From CAZUWH01 sp964624075 (lineage in GTDB: Bacteria; Pseudomonadota; Alphaproteobacteria; Rhodospirillales; Rhodospirillaceae): a stretch of 64,000 nt of DNA. Shown piece after piece: positions 10,061 to 20,000 of the stretch. Both the position numbers and the translations under genes were made by a program. Where the stretch lies: assembly GCA_964624075.1 (NCBI GenBank), contig CAZUWH010000007.1:1-64000 (forward strand). The letters run 5' to 3'. The notes below the pieces were generated by a model that was given only the letters and a program-made list of their open reading frames with translations, searched no databases and was not told the DNA's origin. The stretch's first letter is position 1. Each line of letters opens with the position of its first letter.

Positions 10061-10200
10061 CACAGCAGGGATCGCCTCTCCCTCTGGCTGCTACGATTAT
10101 CGAGGATGATGATGTCGCTCGGCTCGAGGGTAGAGACGAGGACCTGCGCGATATAGGAGAGGAAGCGCTCGCCGTTGATCGGCCCGTCGCGTCGATGCGG
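10060..10200 (-). mobile_element. IS630-type transposase fragment
   Basis: The minus strand encodes DGPINGERFLSYIAQVLVST followed by LEPSDIIILDN, a close match to the conserved DGPINGE...DIVVMDN segment in the DDE domain of IS630-family transposases. Sequence before (after 10200) and beyond the DN motif does not continue the family, and a stop follows RRSLL. It is a short decayed insertion-sequence remnant. No terminal repeats or TA target duplication can be made out. Confidence 0.6.
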
Positions 10201-10395
10201 TCATTGCTAAACTATTGAGAGTAGATCACTCGCGCTGGAAGAAGCGGCTCAGCATCGAGGTGTTGGCCTTCACCCCACCCTCTCCTCGACAAGGCGCCGG
10301 CACAACGCTCCCCGCGTGCGGGCGGCGCAGCCCGACCGCACGGCCTCCAGAAAATCGCGATGCAGCTTTGAGCACGGACCGGCGGTGGGGAGCCG

Positions 10396-10412
10396 CCCCC
10401 CCCCCCCCCCCC
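10396..10412. repeat. 17-base C homopolymer
   Basis: An uninterrupted run of C in the region between the IS630 remnant and bolA. It is not inside an intact gene, so it is more likely a decay or assembly feature than a phase switch. Confidence 0.8.
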
Positions 10413-10487
10413 GTGCGCTTGTGCCCGCGTGCGCAGCGACGACCCCTCCTGGATCGCACGCTGAGCCTTCACGTGTCCAGAACAAGG

Positions 10488-10808
10488 TTAGCGCATATGG
10501 GTGTCCAGGGACGCTTCAGTGCCGAGGGTGGGGTCGTCTTCTTCTTCCTCCGGCGTCAAGGTCCGCATCGAAAGGGCATGAATCCGCTCGCGCAACTCGG
10601 CATCCAGCAGACCATAGACCATCTGCTGACGTGCCACGCGGGACAGACCCCTGAAGCATGCGGAAACGACCACCAGCCGAAAGTGGCTTTCGCCGCGGGG
10701 GTCGGCACCGGTGTGGCCGCGATGTTGGTCTGATTCGTCGATGATGCTCAAGCGCCGAGGGGTCAGGACTTCGGTCAGCTTCCGTTCCATGATGTCGCGC
10801 ACGCGCAT
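10488..10808 (-). CDS. bolA: BolA family protein
   Basis: BolA proteins act with monothiol glutaredoxins in iron-sulfur cluster handling and stress regulation. The 106 residues include ESHFRLVVVSACFRGLSRVARQQMVYGLL, covering the helix-turn-helix-like class II KH fold, with His41 as the conserved histidine. The C-terminal LTPEEEEDDP tail is typical of alphaproteobacterial BolA. It lies 30 bases downstream of metZ on the same strand, so it may be cotranscribed. It is intact. Confidence 0.93.
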   Translation of the reverse strand: MRVRDIMERKLTEVLTPRRLSIIDESDQHRGHTGADPRGESHFRLVVVSACFRGLSRVARQQMVYGLLDAELRERIHALSMRTLTPEEEEDDPTLGTEASLDTHMR

Positions 10809-10837
10809 GACTTCCCTCCAATTCAGCCCTTTGTGCT

Positions 10838-12046
10838 CTACAGCCTCTCCAGAGCCTGGGCGAGATCGTCGATCAGATCCTGTGCATCCTCGAGTCCTAC
10901 CGAAAGCCGGATCAGGTTATCGGTGATCCCCTGCTGGGCTTTCTCTTCGGCTGACAGACGCTGGTGGGTGGTGGTCGCAGGGTGCGTGATCAGACTCTTG
11001 GAATCACCAAGATTATTGGAAATATCGACGAGACGCAGATTGTTGAACAGTTGATAGGCAGTCTCCCGGCCCTCTCCAATTGTGAAGGCGATCACACTGC
11101 CTCCCCTTGTCATCTGCCGCATGGCCAGGGCATGGTGCGGGTGGCTGGCCAGGCCGGGATAGAGGACCTTGGCAATCTCCGGCCGGTTTTCCAGGAACGT
11201 GGCCACCTGCAAGGCATTATCGCAATGCCGTTCCATCCGCAGGTCAAGGGTTTCCAGGCTTTTCAACAAAATCCATGCGTTGAACGGACTGAGGGCCGGA
11301 CCGGTATGGCGCAGGAACATGGCCAGCCTGTCATCAATCCACGTCCGATCGTTGGCCAGCACCGCGCCACCCAGGCAGCGGCCCTGCCCGTCGATGTGCT
11401 TGGTCGCCGAATAGACCACCACGTCGGCGCCAAGTTGCAACGGCTTCTGCAGGACGGGACTTGCAAAGACGTTATCCACAATGACCTGCGCCCCGGCTCC
11501 ATGGGCCAGCCGGCAGACGGCTTCAAGATCGATGATTTCAAGAGTCGGGTTGGAGGGTGTCTCCAGAAAGACGGCCGCTGCTGGGGTAGCAAAGGCTTCC
11601 TCCCACTGGTTGAGGTCAGTGCCATCGACAAAAGTAATCCGGATGCCAAAGCGCGGTAGGACCTCGGTAAGGATGTATGTACACGAACCGAACAGCGCCC
11701 GCGCCGCCACAACCCGGTCCCCGGTTTTCAGATTACAAGCAAGGGCCGCAAACACCGCTGCCATACCCGATGAAGTGGCGCGGCAGTCGAGGGCCCCTTC
11801 GATTTCAGCCAGGCGCATTTCGAATATGCGGATCGTTGGATTCTTGACCCGGGAATAAACGTAACGGTCGCGCGTTCCGTCAAAGGACTCCTGTGCCTCT
11901 TCAGCCGATTCGTAGACGTAACCAGACGTCATGAACAGGCCTTCAGCCGTCTCGCAGAAGCTGGAACGGGATAAACCACCACGAACCTGCCTTGTCCGCA
12001 GGCGCCATGGTGGAAGGCAGGAAGGGGTGTTGGATGCGTCATTCAT
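10838..12046 (-). CDS. metZ: O-succinylhomoserine sulfhydrylase
   Basis: PLP enzyme that makes homocysteine directly from O-succinylhomoserine and sulfide in methionine synthesis. Its 402 residues contain the Cys/Met-metabolism fold: YSRVKNPT near 64-71, ATSSGMAA at 90-97, DNVFASPV with Asp191, and the PLP lysine in YSATKHIDGQG at Lys216. FDGTRDRYVYSR is typical of MetZ. ATG 12044-12046 is preceded by a good GGAGG eight bases upstream. A SAM-II riboswitch lies upstream at 12168-12219, so expression should fall when S-adenosylmethionine is plentiful. It ends with TAG. Confidence 0.95.
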   Translation of the reverse strand: MNDASNTPSCLPPWRLRTRQVRGGLSRSSFCETAEGLFMTSGYVYESAEEAQESFDGTRDRYVYSRVKNPTIRIFEMRLAEIEGALDCRATSSGMAAVFAALACNLKTGDRVVAARALFGSCTYILTEVLPRFGIRITFVDGTDLNQWEEAFATPAAAVFLETPSNPTLEIIDLEAVCRLAHGAGAQVIVDNVFASPVLQKPLQLGADVVVYSATKHIDGQGRCLGGAVLANDRTWIDDRLAMFLRHTGPALSPFNAWILLKSLETLDLRMERHCDNALQVATFLENRPEIAKVLYPGLASHPHHALAMRQMTRGGSVIAFTIGEGRETAYQLFNNLRLVDISNNLGDSKSLITHPATTTHQRLSAEEKAQQGITDNLIRLSVGLEDAQDLIDDLAQALERL

Positions 12047-12072
12047 GGATAATCCTCCGGAGTCTGGATCAG

Positions 12073-12178
12073 ACGGCTAAAAGACGCATGCAAGAGCCCT
12101 TACAACGAAGCCCTAGCTGCGAGGCCAGGGCTTTCCGCGGATCTCTCTTCCCGCTTTGACGTCTGACCTTTTAGCCGT
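12073..12178 (-). promoter_or_regulatory. metZ leader: pairing element that competes with the riboswitch
   Basis: On the plus strand acggctaaaag (12073-12083) is a perfect 11-base complement of cttttagccgt (12168-12178). The second arm contains the GCTAAA strand that closes the SAM-II pseudoknot, and a further agacg/cgtct can extend the stem after a bulge. The leader arm lies about 30 bases upstream of the metZ start. A second small hairpin (12108-12133, aagccct/agggctt) sits in the loop. This looks like an expression platform in which metZ leader pairing and ligand-bound pseudoknot exclude each other. The direction of the effect is inference. Confidence 0.7.
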
Positions 12179-12219
12179 TTCTTTTACGTGGCCGCAAGCT
12201 GGTCGCTCAAATCACCACG
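12166..12219 (-). promoter_or_regulatory. SAM-II riboswitch (metA motif) aptamer
   Basis: Read on the minus strand, GTGGTGATTTG, then GACC and GCTTGC.GCCACG, then AAAxAA and GCTAAAAG occur in the order and spacing of the SAM-II consensus, a compact H-type pseudoknot that binds S-adenosylmethionine. SAM-II riboswitches are known almost only from Alphaproteobacteria, upstream of metA, metZ or related genes, and here the downstream gene is metZ. Confidence 0.92.
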
Positions 12220-12882
12220 AACAGCCTTATTCTTACTACACGGGATTCCTGTCGTCAAGAGGCATACCTGTCTCTGGCCAGGGCAATCGCACTTGAAATG
12301 CGATTGCCCCTGTTTATTCTTTCCCTCAGACATTGGGTAGACCACATCCGCGGCCCTTGGCTTGCGCGCCATTCGACGCGCCGCGGGACCTCAACGGCCC
12401 AGTTGCCCGTCTTTGTCCCGCTGTCACTGCTGTCTCTATTTTTCTGAGTGTTCATCCGGGAACATATCGTTATTTCTCAATGCGTTCATTGTCACCTCCG
12501 CGAGCGCGGAGGTCCAGGGACAACTCACTGGGCCGGGCGACCCTGGATTCCCGCCCCCGCATGCGCAAGGACAAGCTTGCGCGGGAATGACGAAGTGTAA
12601 ATAATTCGAGGGGGCTCAGGAGGAGCGCGCAGGGCCTTTCAGTCCCTCGCAGTCGTAATTTTTTACGCACAGTTTGCGTCAGGACACCTTACAAGACAAT
12701 TTATCTTCCAATGGGCAACCGGTTAAGGGTATATATCCCCACGACCAAATCCTTCCCCCGAATGGGGGAGGGCTTGCTATTCCAGGCGGAGGACACAGCC
12801 TTATACCCCCTCGACCTTCTCCCGACGGACCCTGTCCCGAAAGAGACCGCTGCCCCCCGCGTTCCATTCTACTTTGCATGGT
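12220..12882. other. intergenic stretch with three repeats
   Basis: No gene seen. It contains an inverted piece of family C (12336-12385, ccgcggcccttggcttgcgc), a family B inverted repeat (12542-12625) and a family A core (12750-12800, ttcccccgaatgggggaggg followed by cttgctattcc). Confidence 0.6.
12542..12625. repeat. dispersed repeat family B, copy 2
   Basis: ctggattcccgcccccgcat then gcgcaaggacaagcttgcgcgggaatgacg, followed by ttcgagggggctcaggagg. The tail ttcgagggggc also follows the copy at 52428-52540, which shows that the repeated unit extends past the hairpin. Confidence 0.75.
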
Positions 12883-15800
12883 TCAATCGATATCGCTGAG
12901 ATCCGCTTGTTTGATTCTCTCACGATAGGCGGTCATGAATGACTTGAATCCTTCTTCTAGCCTGGTCCACTCTGCAATCCGACGAGGGCTGGCAAGCGTG
13001 TTGCCGTCATTGCTGGTGATCAAATTAAAGGCGTTGTAAACCGTTGTGCCTTGCAGCAACGTCAGATACAGGCGACGGACCCAAGTCCACGGCACGCTTA
13101 TTCCTGGCCAGCTTGAGGGCCGTCGCGAGACCCAGCACCCGTTTCGCCTCCTGCTCCGTCAGAATCTGACCGGAGGAGGTACGCTGTTCCACCAGGGTGT
13201 CAAGGGTCTTGGCTGCTTTGGCCCAGTTTCTGGCCTTCCAGTGAATCTCGGCCTCCAGCACGCACCACGCCTCGCTTTGATCCCCCTGAAGAAGCTGGAT
13301 GGCATCGTCATGCCGGCCCATATCGGCTAAGGCCCGCGCCGTCAGATGACGACGCTGGAGCTGCAAATCCGGCGGCGCGGGTGCGGCGTGTCACTGAACG
13401 AAAGAATGTCGATGGCTTTCTGAGGCTGCTGGTTCAGGAGATGAATCAGGGCAAGCCGTGTCCCAACCTTGGTTTTCTCCAACCCCTGGAGACGACTTCT
13501 GACCTGGTTGTCCAACAGAGCGCCGGCCTTGTCGAGCAGATCCACCCCTACGAGCTGATCAGCCAGACGGCGAACCATCTCGTCTCCCTTCTCACCGGTC
13601 GTGGTCAATTTCACGAACTCATCATACAAGGCGATGACAGTCAGGGGAGACAGCTTTTCCTTATCCCCTCCAGACCGAGCCGCAATTGCGGCTCGGTCTG
13701 GGCCATTCTGGCCTGTCCCTGGTAAGAACGGTTGCCGCTGTTGGCGGCCGCATCGTAATTGGTCAGGGCGGCATCGAAAGCGCCCGTCAATTCGTTGGAG
13801 CGTCCCGTGAGATAAAGGACCGCTGCGTTGTCGCAGGGCGTACCCTTTTCCCCTGGAACGGGCCAACTCCAGGAAATGCTGGGCGGATGGGTCATCGACA
13901 GCGGCAATGGCCGCTTCGGCACCAATCAGGGCAAGATGCCGCTTCAGGGCATGTGGATAATCCTGCAGCAAGGGCGCATGCAGGCAACGGAACCTGGGCT
14001 TCCGGCATGGTGATGGAGGCCTCTGCTATGGCCCGCCATAGCGCAGCCTCGTCATTGGCGGCCAGGCTGGGGTGGCTGAAATCCGCAACGGCTTCCTCGG
14101 GACGGTGCATCAGGAGGTCGGCCGCTCCGCGCAGGACACGGTAAGGCCAGCGCTTCAAGAAGGGACGGCTCATCGGCAGCCAGAACGCTAAGAATGCCCA
14201 ACGTCTCGGCGGCACGACCATGGGCAAGCTCGAATCGGGCAAGATCCCCGGGGACGGCTGCGCGTGGCAGCGTTCCTGGCGGCCAGGATGTTACGTTTTT
14301 CCAGCAGATAGTCCTCGCCACGACGCCAGCCCTTGATATCGGAAACCTGACTCATGGCCGCTCCCGTTCCGGCCAGCATTGTCGCGTGTTCCGCTTTACG
14401 GGACAGCCGCAAGCCAGCACCGGGAGCACGAATCTCAACGCCTTCGCCGGGACGACAGGACATTCAGCTTATCGACCTTCGGCAGAACGACAATGCCCCG
14501 GACAGTGGCCGGCAGATCGAGATCGGGGTAGGTCCGGGCAGGCGTGACACTTGTCCCCACGGGCATCATCGGCACCACCGTCACCGTGTCGCCCACCTCT
14601 GGATCGACAAGGGTCAGGACCGCTCCTCCTTCGGTTCCATCCAACCGAATGCGGGCCTCGGTTTCAGGCTAAACCCGGACGGCAATTGGCACCTTGGCCC
14701 GCATGGGTTGCCGCATCAGATCCACGATCCACAACAGTCCCTCGCGCCGGACGCTGGGCGTGTAGCCAGGGCCTGGTCAGGAGACGAACAACCGTCGCTT
14801 GGTTGTGGTGGAGCTGTTGAACATCGTTGACCCCCTCGCCACCCAGGCAGCGCAACAATGGAATCCCCACTTCCTGCAGGCGATCGAACACGACCCACAA
14901 ATAGCCGGCAAGCTGGAACACGGCTGCCGCCGCCGGTTGATTCCAGGTAAAACTTAGGGAGACGACCCGTCCTGGCGGTTCCAGTCCAGTCAGGGTTCCG
15001 TCCTCGTTCGCCGCCGTTTGCAAGAGGCGGGAGAGGCACCTTTCCCCATTGGCGTTTCCTGCCTTGACCGGGACCGGGGGGGGGGAGACGGTCGGGGCGG
15101 GGACTGCGGCTGGAATGGCATGCTCCGGTGGAACCGGACCGTGCAGTAATGTCCAGGGCTAGACCGCGAGGAATGCGCAGGATCTTGGCCGGCTTGTCGA
15201 GAGGATGCGGGACAACCACGATCGTCCGCCACGTCATAAGTCACTGGTACCGGCCAGTCGAACACGATGCGGTCAGCCTGGCCATGGGAACCCACCCGCA
15301 CGGCAACCAGGGTCGCACCGGCGGCAGGCGGTGTTGTCACAACCGGGGCAGGGGGCAGCAGGGACACAGGACCGGCCTGCCCCTGCCCACCTCCCTAGAC
15401 TCTGTCGTAGCGTCTCCCGTCTGTCTGTCTTTCTCCCGGTTCCGTTTCTTTCTCTTTCTTTTTCCTTGTCCTCATCTTTCTTGTTCGCCTTGTTCTTTTC
15501 CTCGATCAGATCTATGGCAACGACATTGTTATAAAAACCAATTTTAACACTGAATATCTTGCCGGGCGCTAGGGTGAAGGTGGCCGTCCGCCGGTCGGGG
15601 CTGAGTGCAACCCTTGTCACGTAACCGGGCAATGTATTGCGCACGTTGCCACGGATCGGGCGGTCGAACGTGGCAACCAGGGCTTTGCCCTCAATGCGCG
15701 CCGAACAGACGACCGCTCCGTCCCAGTCGAAAACCAGCCGTCCATAGCCAGCTGGATTGGCATACGTTCGGGGCTGTACGCCTGCGCCAAAACACTCTCT

Positions 15801-15907
15801 CCCCTGCCGAGCCACACGACAAAGGCAATGGCCACCATGACGATGACACCACGCAATCTTGTAAAAAAGCAGCGCACCCCCTTTTTACCCCTACGGGATC
15901 TGCACAT
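12883..15907 (-). pseudogene. broken large TPR/AMIN-like protein of the flagellar block
   Basis: Frames in series describe a secreted protein of about 900-1000 residues. The N-terminus at 15907 has a basic stretch and a hydrophobic signal (GVIVMVAIAFVVWLG, then VLAQA). It is followed by beta-rich AMIN-like segments (YGRLVFDWDG, ALVATFDRPIRG, TATFTLAPGKIF; later ADRIVFDWPVPVTYDV), a lysine/glutamate-rich linker at 15415-15490, and many TPR-like helices (DYPHALKRHLALIGAEAA, LLNQQPQKAIDIL, GRHDDAIQLLQGD, EIHWKARNWAKAAKTL). At least seven frame changes break it. Its position beside cheZ, cheY and motE suggests a motility or cell-envelope role. The exact function is not known to me. Confidence 0.75.
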
Positions 15908-15943
15908 CTTTTCCTATGAAACCAACCACATACCGCCGACACC

Positions 15944-15996
15944 TCTCTCCCCCCCCCCCCCGATCNNNNNNNNNNGGGGAAGGGGGGGGGGGAGGG
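15944..15996. other. assembly gap between C and G homopolymers
   Basis: Ten N bases at 15966-15975, with a C-run and cgatc on the left and gggg.agggggggggggagg on the right. The flanks are near-complementary, so the unresolved piece is probably the loop of a strong G/C hairpin, possibly a family A element. The gap length is nominal. Confidence 0.85.
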
Positions 15997-16081
15997 TCGG
16001 GATGGAAGGGACGGGGAAGCCCCAAGAGGAATCGGGTTTCCTCTGCCGAGACACAAACCGTGCGCTACCGCATTCATCCGA

Positions 16082-16694
16082 TCAGCCGGACTCGCCAAAC
16101 ATTGCGTCGATTTCACTTTGCTGACTGGCAGCATCCATGCCGAACTGCGGCCCGCTCAACAGAGCCTGCTCTGACAGCGGAGATAGCACCTTGCGTTCTG
16201 CGATCATCTTGCGTCTGATAGAGTCGGTTTCCGCTCCGAACGCCTTGGTCAGACTCGAGATCCATCCTTCCATTTCCTGCAGGGGCCTTGACCACCTTGG
16301 AAAGGCGCTGACCGGTGATAGCCTGGAACATACACGCCTCATAGATGTCAGTTGTCGCCTTGCTCAATCGTTCCCCAAGGCGGCGGCCAGGATCGTGTGA
16401 GTCGCATGTTCCGTTGCTTCGACGATGGCATCCAATTCGTCCGTGGCTGTTGGCAGGTAGTGGTCACGAATCTCGTCTGGACGTATCGTCGCGATTTCCG
16501 TCTTGATGGTACAGATATAAACTGCCAAGGCCTTAAGTTCCTTGTAGAGTCTGAGATCCTCGTTGGGTTTCAGCCCAACCATGAGATCGCGTACCATCGT
16601 GACAATCCGATCCAATCCGAACGAAATCGCTCCCTTCCACACGAAGGCGCTCAAGGCGCTGGGCAATGTCACGGTCGATGACGTCGTCCGACAT
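16082..16694 (-). pseudogene. cheZ: broken chemotaxis phosphatase CheZ
   Basis: CheZ dephosphorylates CheY-P. The pieces are: start MSDDVIDRDIAQRLERLRVEG (ATG 16692-16694), then VRDLMVGLKPNEDLRLYKELKALAVYI, AIVEATEHATHTILAAA, then in another frame LSKATTDIYEACMFQAITGQRLSKVVK, and finally LLSGPQFGMDAASQQSEIDAMFG. This is the alphaproteobacterial CheZ pattern, including the phosphatase helix (YEAC.FQ.ITGQR). Frame changes lie near 16600, 16375 and 16290. It is followed upstream by cheY on the same strand. Confidence 0.88.
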
Positions 16695-16698
16695 GCTT

Positions 16699-17095
16699 TC
16701 AGAACTCACCCAGCACGCTCGCCATCTTCGACTTTAAAGTCGCAGCGCGTTGAACGGCTTGACAATGTAGCTTGACACACCCGCTTGCCTTGGCGGCAAT
16801 CACGTTTTCCGGCTTCGATTCAACGGTTACCATGATGAAAGGCGTGGCCTTCAACTTGGCATCGACCAGAACCTCACGCATGAGATGAAGCCAGGTCATC
16901 GGCTCTATGTTTCAGTCGGAAATAACCAGCCCGTAGGTGGTGGTGCTGCGCAACATCTGGAGGGCCGATACTGCCACCGGTTGCCTCATCAATATTGTTG
17001 AAGCCGAGCTGTTTGAGAAGACTGCGGAGAATGCGCAGCATCGTCTTGTAATCATCCACAATCAGAATATGTATGTTCCCATCAACAGCTATCAA
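16699..17095 (-). pseudogene. cheY: broken response regulator CheY
   Basis: A single receiver domain. The N-terminal part reads HILIVDDYKTMLRILRSLLK, with the acidic pair. The middle reads ALQMLRSTTTYGLVISD, where the phosphorylated Asp is directly followed by TGA (16912-16914) in the position usually held by Trp, then NIEPMTW, PFIMVTVESKPENVIAAKASG and, after a frame change, FNAATLKSKM-like sequence. Two frameshifts plus the stop inactivate it. Lack of the CheZ-CheY pair means chemotactic control of the motor is gone. Confidence 0.88.
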
Positions 17096-17235
17096 TCATC
17101 TCATTCAGAGAGGACTTCAGCGCAACAACCAGGAATGGACCTTCTCAACCATCCATCGATATGTTAAGAGGGCATGGAAAGCAAGCGCTTTTGCAGTTTC
17201 TCCAGAAAGAGCGTTCGTGCATGATACCCTAAGGC

Positions 17236-17430
17236 TTATCTCAATGTAGCCTGGACGCCTTTCGATTGATCGTAGTGTCGCGGTTCGTCTTTCCTTGACG
17301 GTCCTGCGGTAGGTTTCCTTCCCTGCCCCGGATCCGGCAAGACAATCAAGGCAATGGGATACCTCTCATAACCGCCTTCTGGATTTTTAGGGATCTCCAA
17401 TGTCGTCTGTGCCTGCGGGAGGCCGTTCAT
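17236..17430 (-). CDS. small unrecognised ORF coupled to motE
   Basis: A 64-residue frame starting MNGLPQAQTTLEIPKNPEGG, whose ATG overlaps the TGA stop of motE as ATGA. This overlap and the flagellar-type neighbours suggest a real but possibly truncated gene. No family recognised. Confidence is low because the neighbouring genes are all decayed. Confidence 0.35.
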   Translation of the reverse strand: MNGLPQAQTTLEIPKNPEGGYERYPIALIVLPDPGQGRKPTAGPSRKDEPRHYDQSKGVQATLR

Positions 17431-18103
17431 CCGTCCCCTTCGCCGGAACCGGCGGTAGCAAAAGGCAATCTGTTGCGGGTTACCAGTTCCACGGTCAGCG
17501 CTTTCGCCTTGATCGAATCCATTTCAGCCATGATCGGTGCGGTTCTGGAATCCTTCATGTGTTTGACGACCGCAAGTAGAGTCGGCATCTCAAGCTCGTT
17601 GAGAGTGCGCGCTGCATCCTTCGGCTTCATCTTCTCATAGATGTTAACAAGACTCTTAAGCTTGTTTTCCTCAAGGACATTGTAACGGGTGATCAGCTTC
17701 CCAATTACCTGTTCCAGCGTCTTGATCTCGTGGATCTTGCTGTTGATGCATTCTTCGGCCGCGCGCAGAACGGCCTCTCGGTTATCCAGCTCCTGAGCCC
17801 GTGTTTCCAGGAATTCCCGCCGTTCTGCCAGCTGTTGCAGCAGATCAAGCTCGCTCTGGCTGAAAAGGGACGGATCATCGGGTTCCGAACCGCCAGGCTG
17901 TAATCCCTTCCCCGCCGCCCGGCGGGCGGCACCTGGGCCGTTTATGCCGGTAGGGAGGAGCGCGTCTGGGCCTGTATCGGCCGGATGGCCAGACCGGAGG
18001 AATCCTCCGCAACGGGCGTCATGCCTTCAACGATGCCGTTCAGTCGCACCGTCATCATCAGCGCCGCCACGAAGATGACGGCTGGCAACAAACGTAAACG
18101 CAT
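17427..18103 (-). pseudogene. motE: broken motility chaperone MotE
   Basis: MotE-type proteins are alphaproteobacterial, periplasmic, and stabilise the flagellar motor protein MotC; they carry an MgtE-like N domain. The 5' piece (ATG 18101-18103) has a hydrophobic anchor MRLRLLPAVIFVAALMM. After a frame change near 17945 comes a coiled coil (SELDLLQQLAERREFLETRA; EAVLRAAEECINSKIHEIKT), then YEKMKPKDAARTLNEL, MPTLLAVVKHMKDS and MAEMDSIKAKALTVEL. One frameshift (TAA at about 17937) separates anchor and domain. The rest is well preserved, so the loss looks recent. Confidence 0.8.
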
Positions 18104-18295
18104 CCCCCCTTTTCCACTGATGACAGCCGGCTTCGTGTGAACAGGCTTGCCATTGCCGTTGGCGACAGGGGAATCCGTGCGGAGTCGCGCTGCCGTTTCT
18201 GACTGCGCCGATGCCTAGGGGTGCAGCGAAAGCCGTGCCACGGGTGTCACTCCTCATTCCTGATGCGTTCAGTCTTCATGCTCTTGCGCCGCCCT

Positions 18296-18756
18296 TCACC
18301 GGGCGGATTGAAGGGCGCGCAACAGTTCGTGTTCCGCCACCGAACGTTCGTCGTCGATGATGGTTTCCATATCCTCCTCCGCTGAGACTCGGTCGTTGGG
18401 AGGACGGCACGCCGCAGGCCGCGATGACCCCGCATCTCGCCCCGCGCCGAGCGGACAGTTCCTTCCAGTTGGGCGGCCATGCTGTCGGCCCATTCGATCA
18501 GAAAAGCTAAATTATCGCGCAGGGTCTGTACCCGTTCCACCTGTTCATGCAGGGACTGGCCAGCCTCCTCGGCCGTCTTGCGCAGTTTCGGAATGCCTGA
18601 TTCGGCACGCAAGGTCGCCTCGTTGAAGCTGGTGATCAGCCGTCCAAGCTGGCTCTTGTTCCAGCGCAAGGCGTTGAGCCGTGTGTTGAGAATAGCGGCA
18701 AAAATGATGGTCGCCACCAGCAGAAGGGCAATGACGATATCGAGCGCCAGGGTCAT
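18296..18756 (-). pseudogene. broken DUF6468-type flagellar membrane protein
   Basis: Starts MTLALDIVIALLLVATIIFAA (ATG 18754-18756): one transmembrane helix. Then a coiled-coil region (TRLNALRWNKSQLGRLITSF, QSLHEQVERVQTLRDNLAFL), and after a frame change near 18430 the C-terminus EDMETIIDDERSVAEHELLRALQSA. This matches the small protein found between fliM and motE in Rhodospirillales clusters. The start overlaps the fliM stop (18753). Confidence 0.7.
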
Positions 18757-19963
18757 GGCACGATCTTCCTGCTTTTTACCTGTTCCTCGATCCGGATGGC
18801 GATGCTGGCTCCTTTGCACCCCATGCGTCCCAGATACGTGGGGATATCCCCGCACGTCAAAGTCACCCGCGAATGGGGCGTAGCGTTGAGTATGACCTGC
18901 GAGCCGACCTGGAAACCAAGAACCTGGTTGAGCGGCATGGTCATTTCGTCCAGCATTAGCTTCCAGTTCGACGTCGGTGAACTACATTTCTTCCGCAAGA
19001 AAGCGTTTTCCAGATCGAATCACGACCAAACTTTTCACCCATGAACATCTGAAGGAGCAGCTCGCGGACCGGTTCGAGTGTGGCGTAGGGAATCAGAAGC
19101 TCAAACTTGCCACGGCGATCCGCAGCTTGGCCATGATGGCAGCGTTGGATGGGTGTGAAATGGTGGCAAACTGCGGGTTCGTTTCCAGCCGGTCGAAGCG
19201 GAAGGTAACCGGACTCAAAGGGTCAAACGCCGCCGAGAGATCCGACAACACGACATGCACCATCCGTTCAACCAGATTGCGTTCAATGGTGGCATAGGGA
19301 CGGCCTTCGATACGCATGGCCGCCGTGCCGCGGCGCCCGCCCAACAACACATCCACGATCGAATAGATCAGGGAGGAATCGATGGTCAGCAGGCCGAAGT
19401 TGTCCCACTTTTCCGCCTTGAAGACGGCCAGCATCGCCAGCAGCGGGATGGAGTTCAGATAGTCGCCGAAACGCAAGGAAAGAATGTTGTCGAGTGAAGC
19501 CTCGACCGTTATCGGATGTGAAGTTGCGCAGGCTCGTGGACATCGTGCGTATCAGCTGGTCGAAGACCACCTCCAGCATCGGCAGGCGTTCGTAGGACAC
19601 GAGAGCCGAGTTGAGGATGGCCTGGATGCCTGACCGTTCGCCCGAGTCGTCGTGTTCCCCGTCGAAACCGAGGAGGCTGTCGTTTTCGTCCTGATTGAGA
19701 ACACGTGTCGATTCATGGCCCGCCATTGTGGAGACGATTTCGGCACCGCCGATTCCGCCTGTTTCGTCGTCGCCGCCGAGCATGGCCTCCCATTCGGCAG
19801 CCATGTCATCCTGGTTGAGGGCGTTCTCTTCGTCGTCCTCTTGCCCGCCGCTGGTAGGGGCAGACTCGCTCTTTGCATCCATACCGGCCATTGCCGCCCA
19901 TTCGCGCACCATCGCGGCTTCTTCTTCGGCAGAGACTTCCTTCTTGGAATCGGCCGGGGTCAT
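18753..19963 (-). pseudogene. fliM: broken flagellar motor switch protein FliM
   Basis: FliM is the middle component of the C-ring that binds CheY-P. The N-terminus (ATG 19961-19963, after AAGGAGGAATC) has an unusual acidic extension of about 95 residues, then QDENDSLLGFD and IQAILNSALVSYERLPMLEV. After a frame change near 19500: DYLNSIPLLAMLAVFKAEKW, IYSIVDVLLGGRRG, MVHVVLSDLSAAFDPLSPV. After another near 19105: IPYATLEPVRELLLQMFMGE; and after one near 18990 the C-terminus with LDEMTMPLNQVLGFQVGSQV and LTCGDIPTYLGRMG. Three frameshifts; otherwise the domain order is complete. Confidence 0.9.
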
Positions 19964-20000
19964 GATTCCTCCTTCAATGGCCAGGAGAGCGCAGGTTGAA

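Noticed and set aside
10396..10412. The C homopolymer as a phase-variation switch.
   Set aside because: It is not inside or just upstream of an intact gene whose frame or promoter it could switch.
10215..10733. Long plus-strand open frame rich in Pro/Arg across the poly-C tract.
   Set aside because: It is a low-complexity frame in GC-rich DNA opposite bolA and the IS630 remnant, with no family features.
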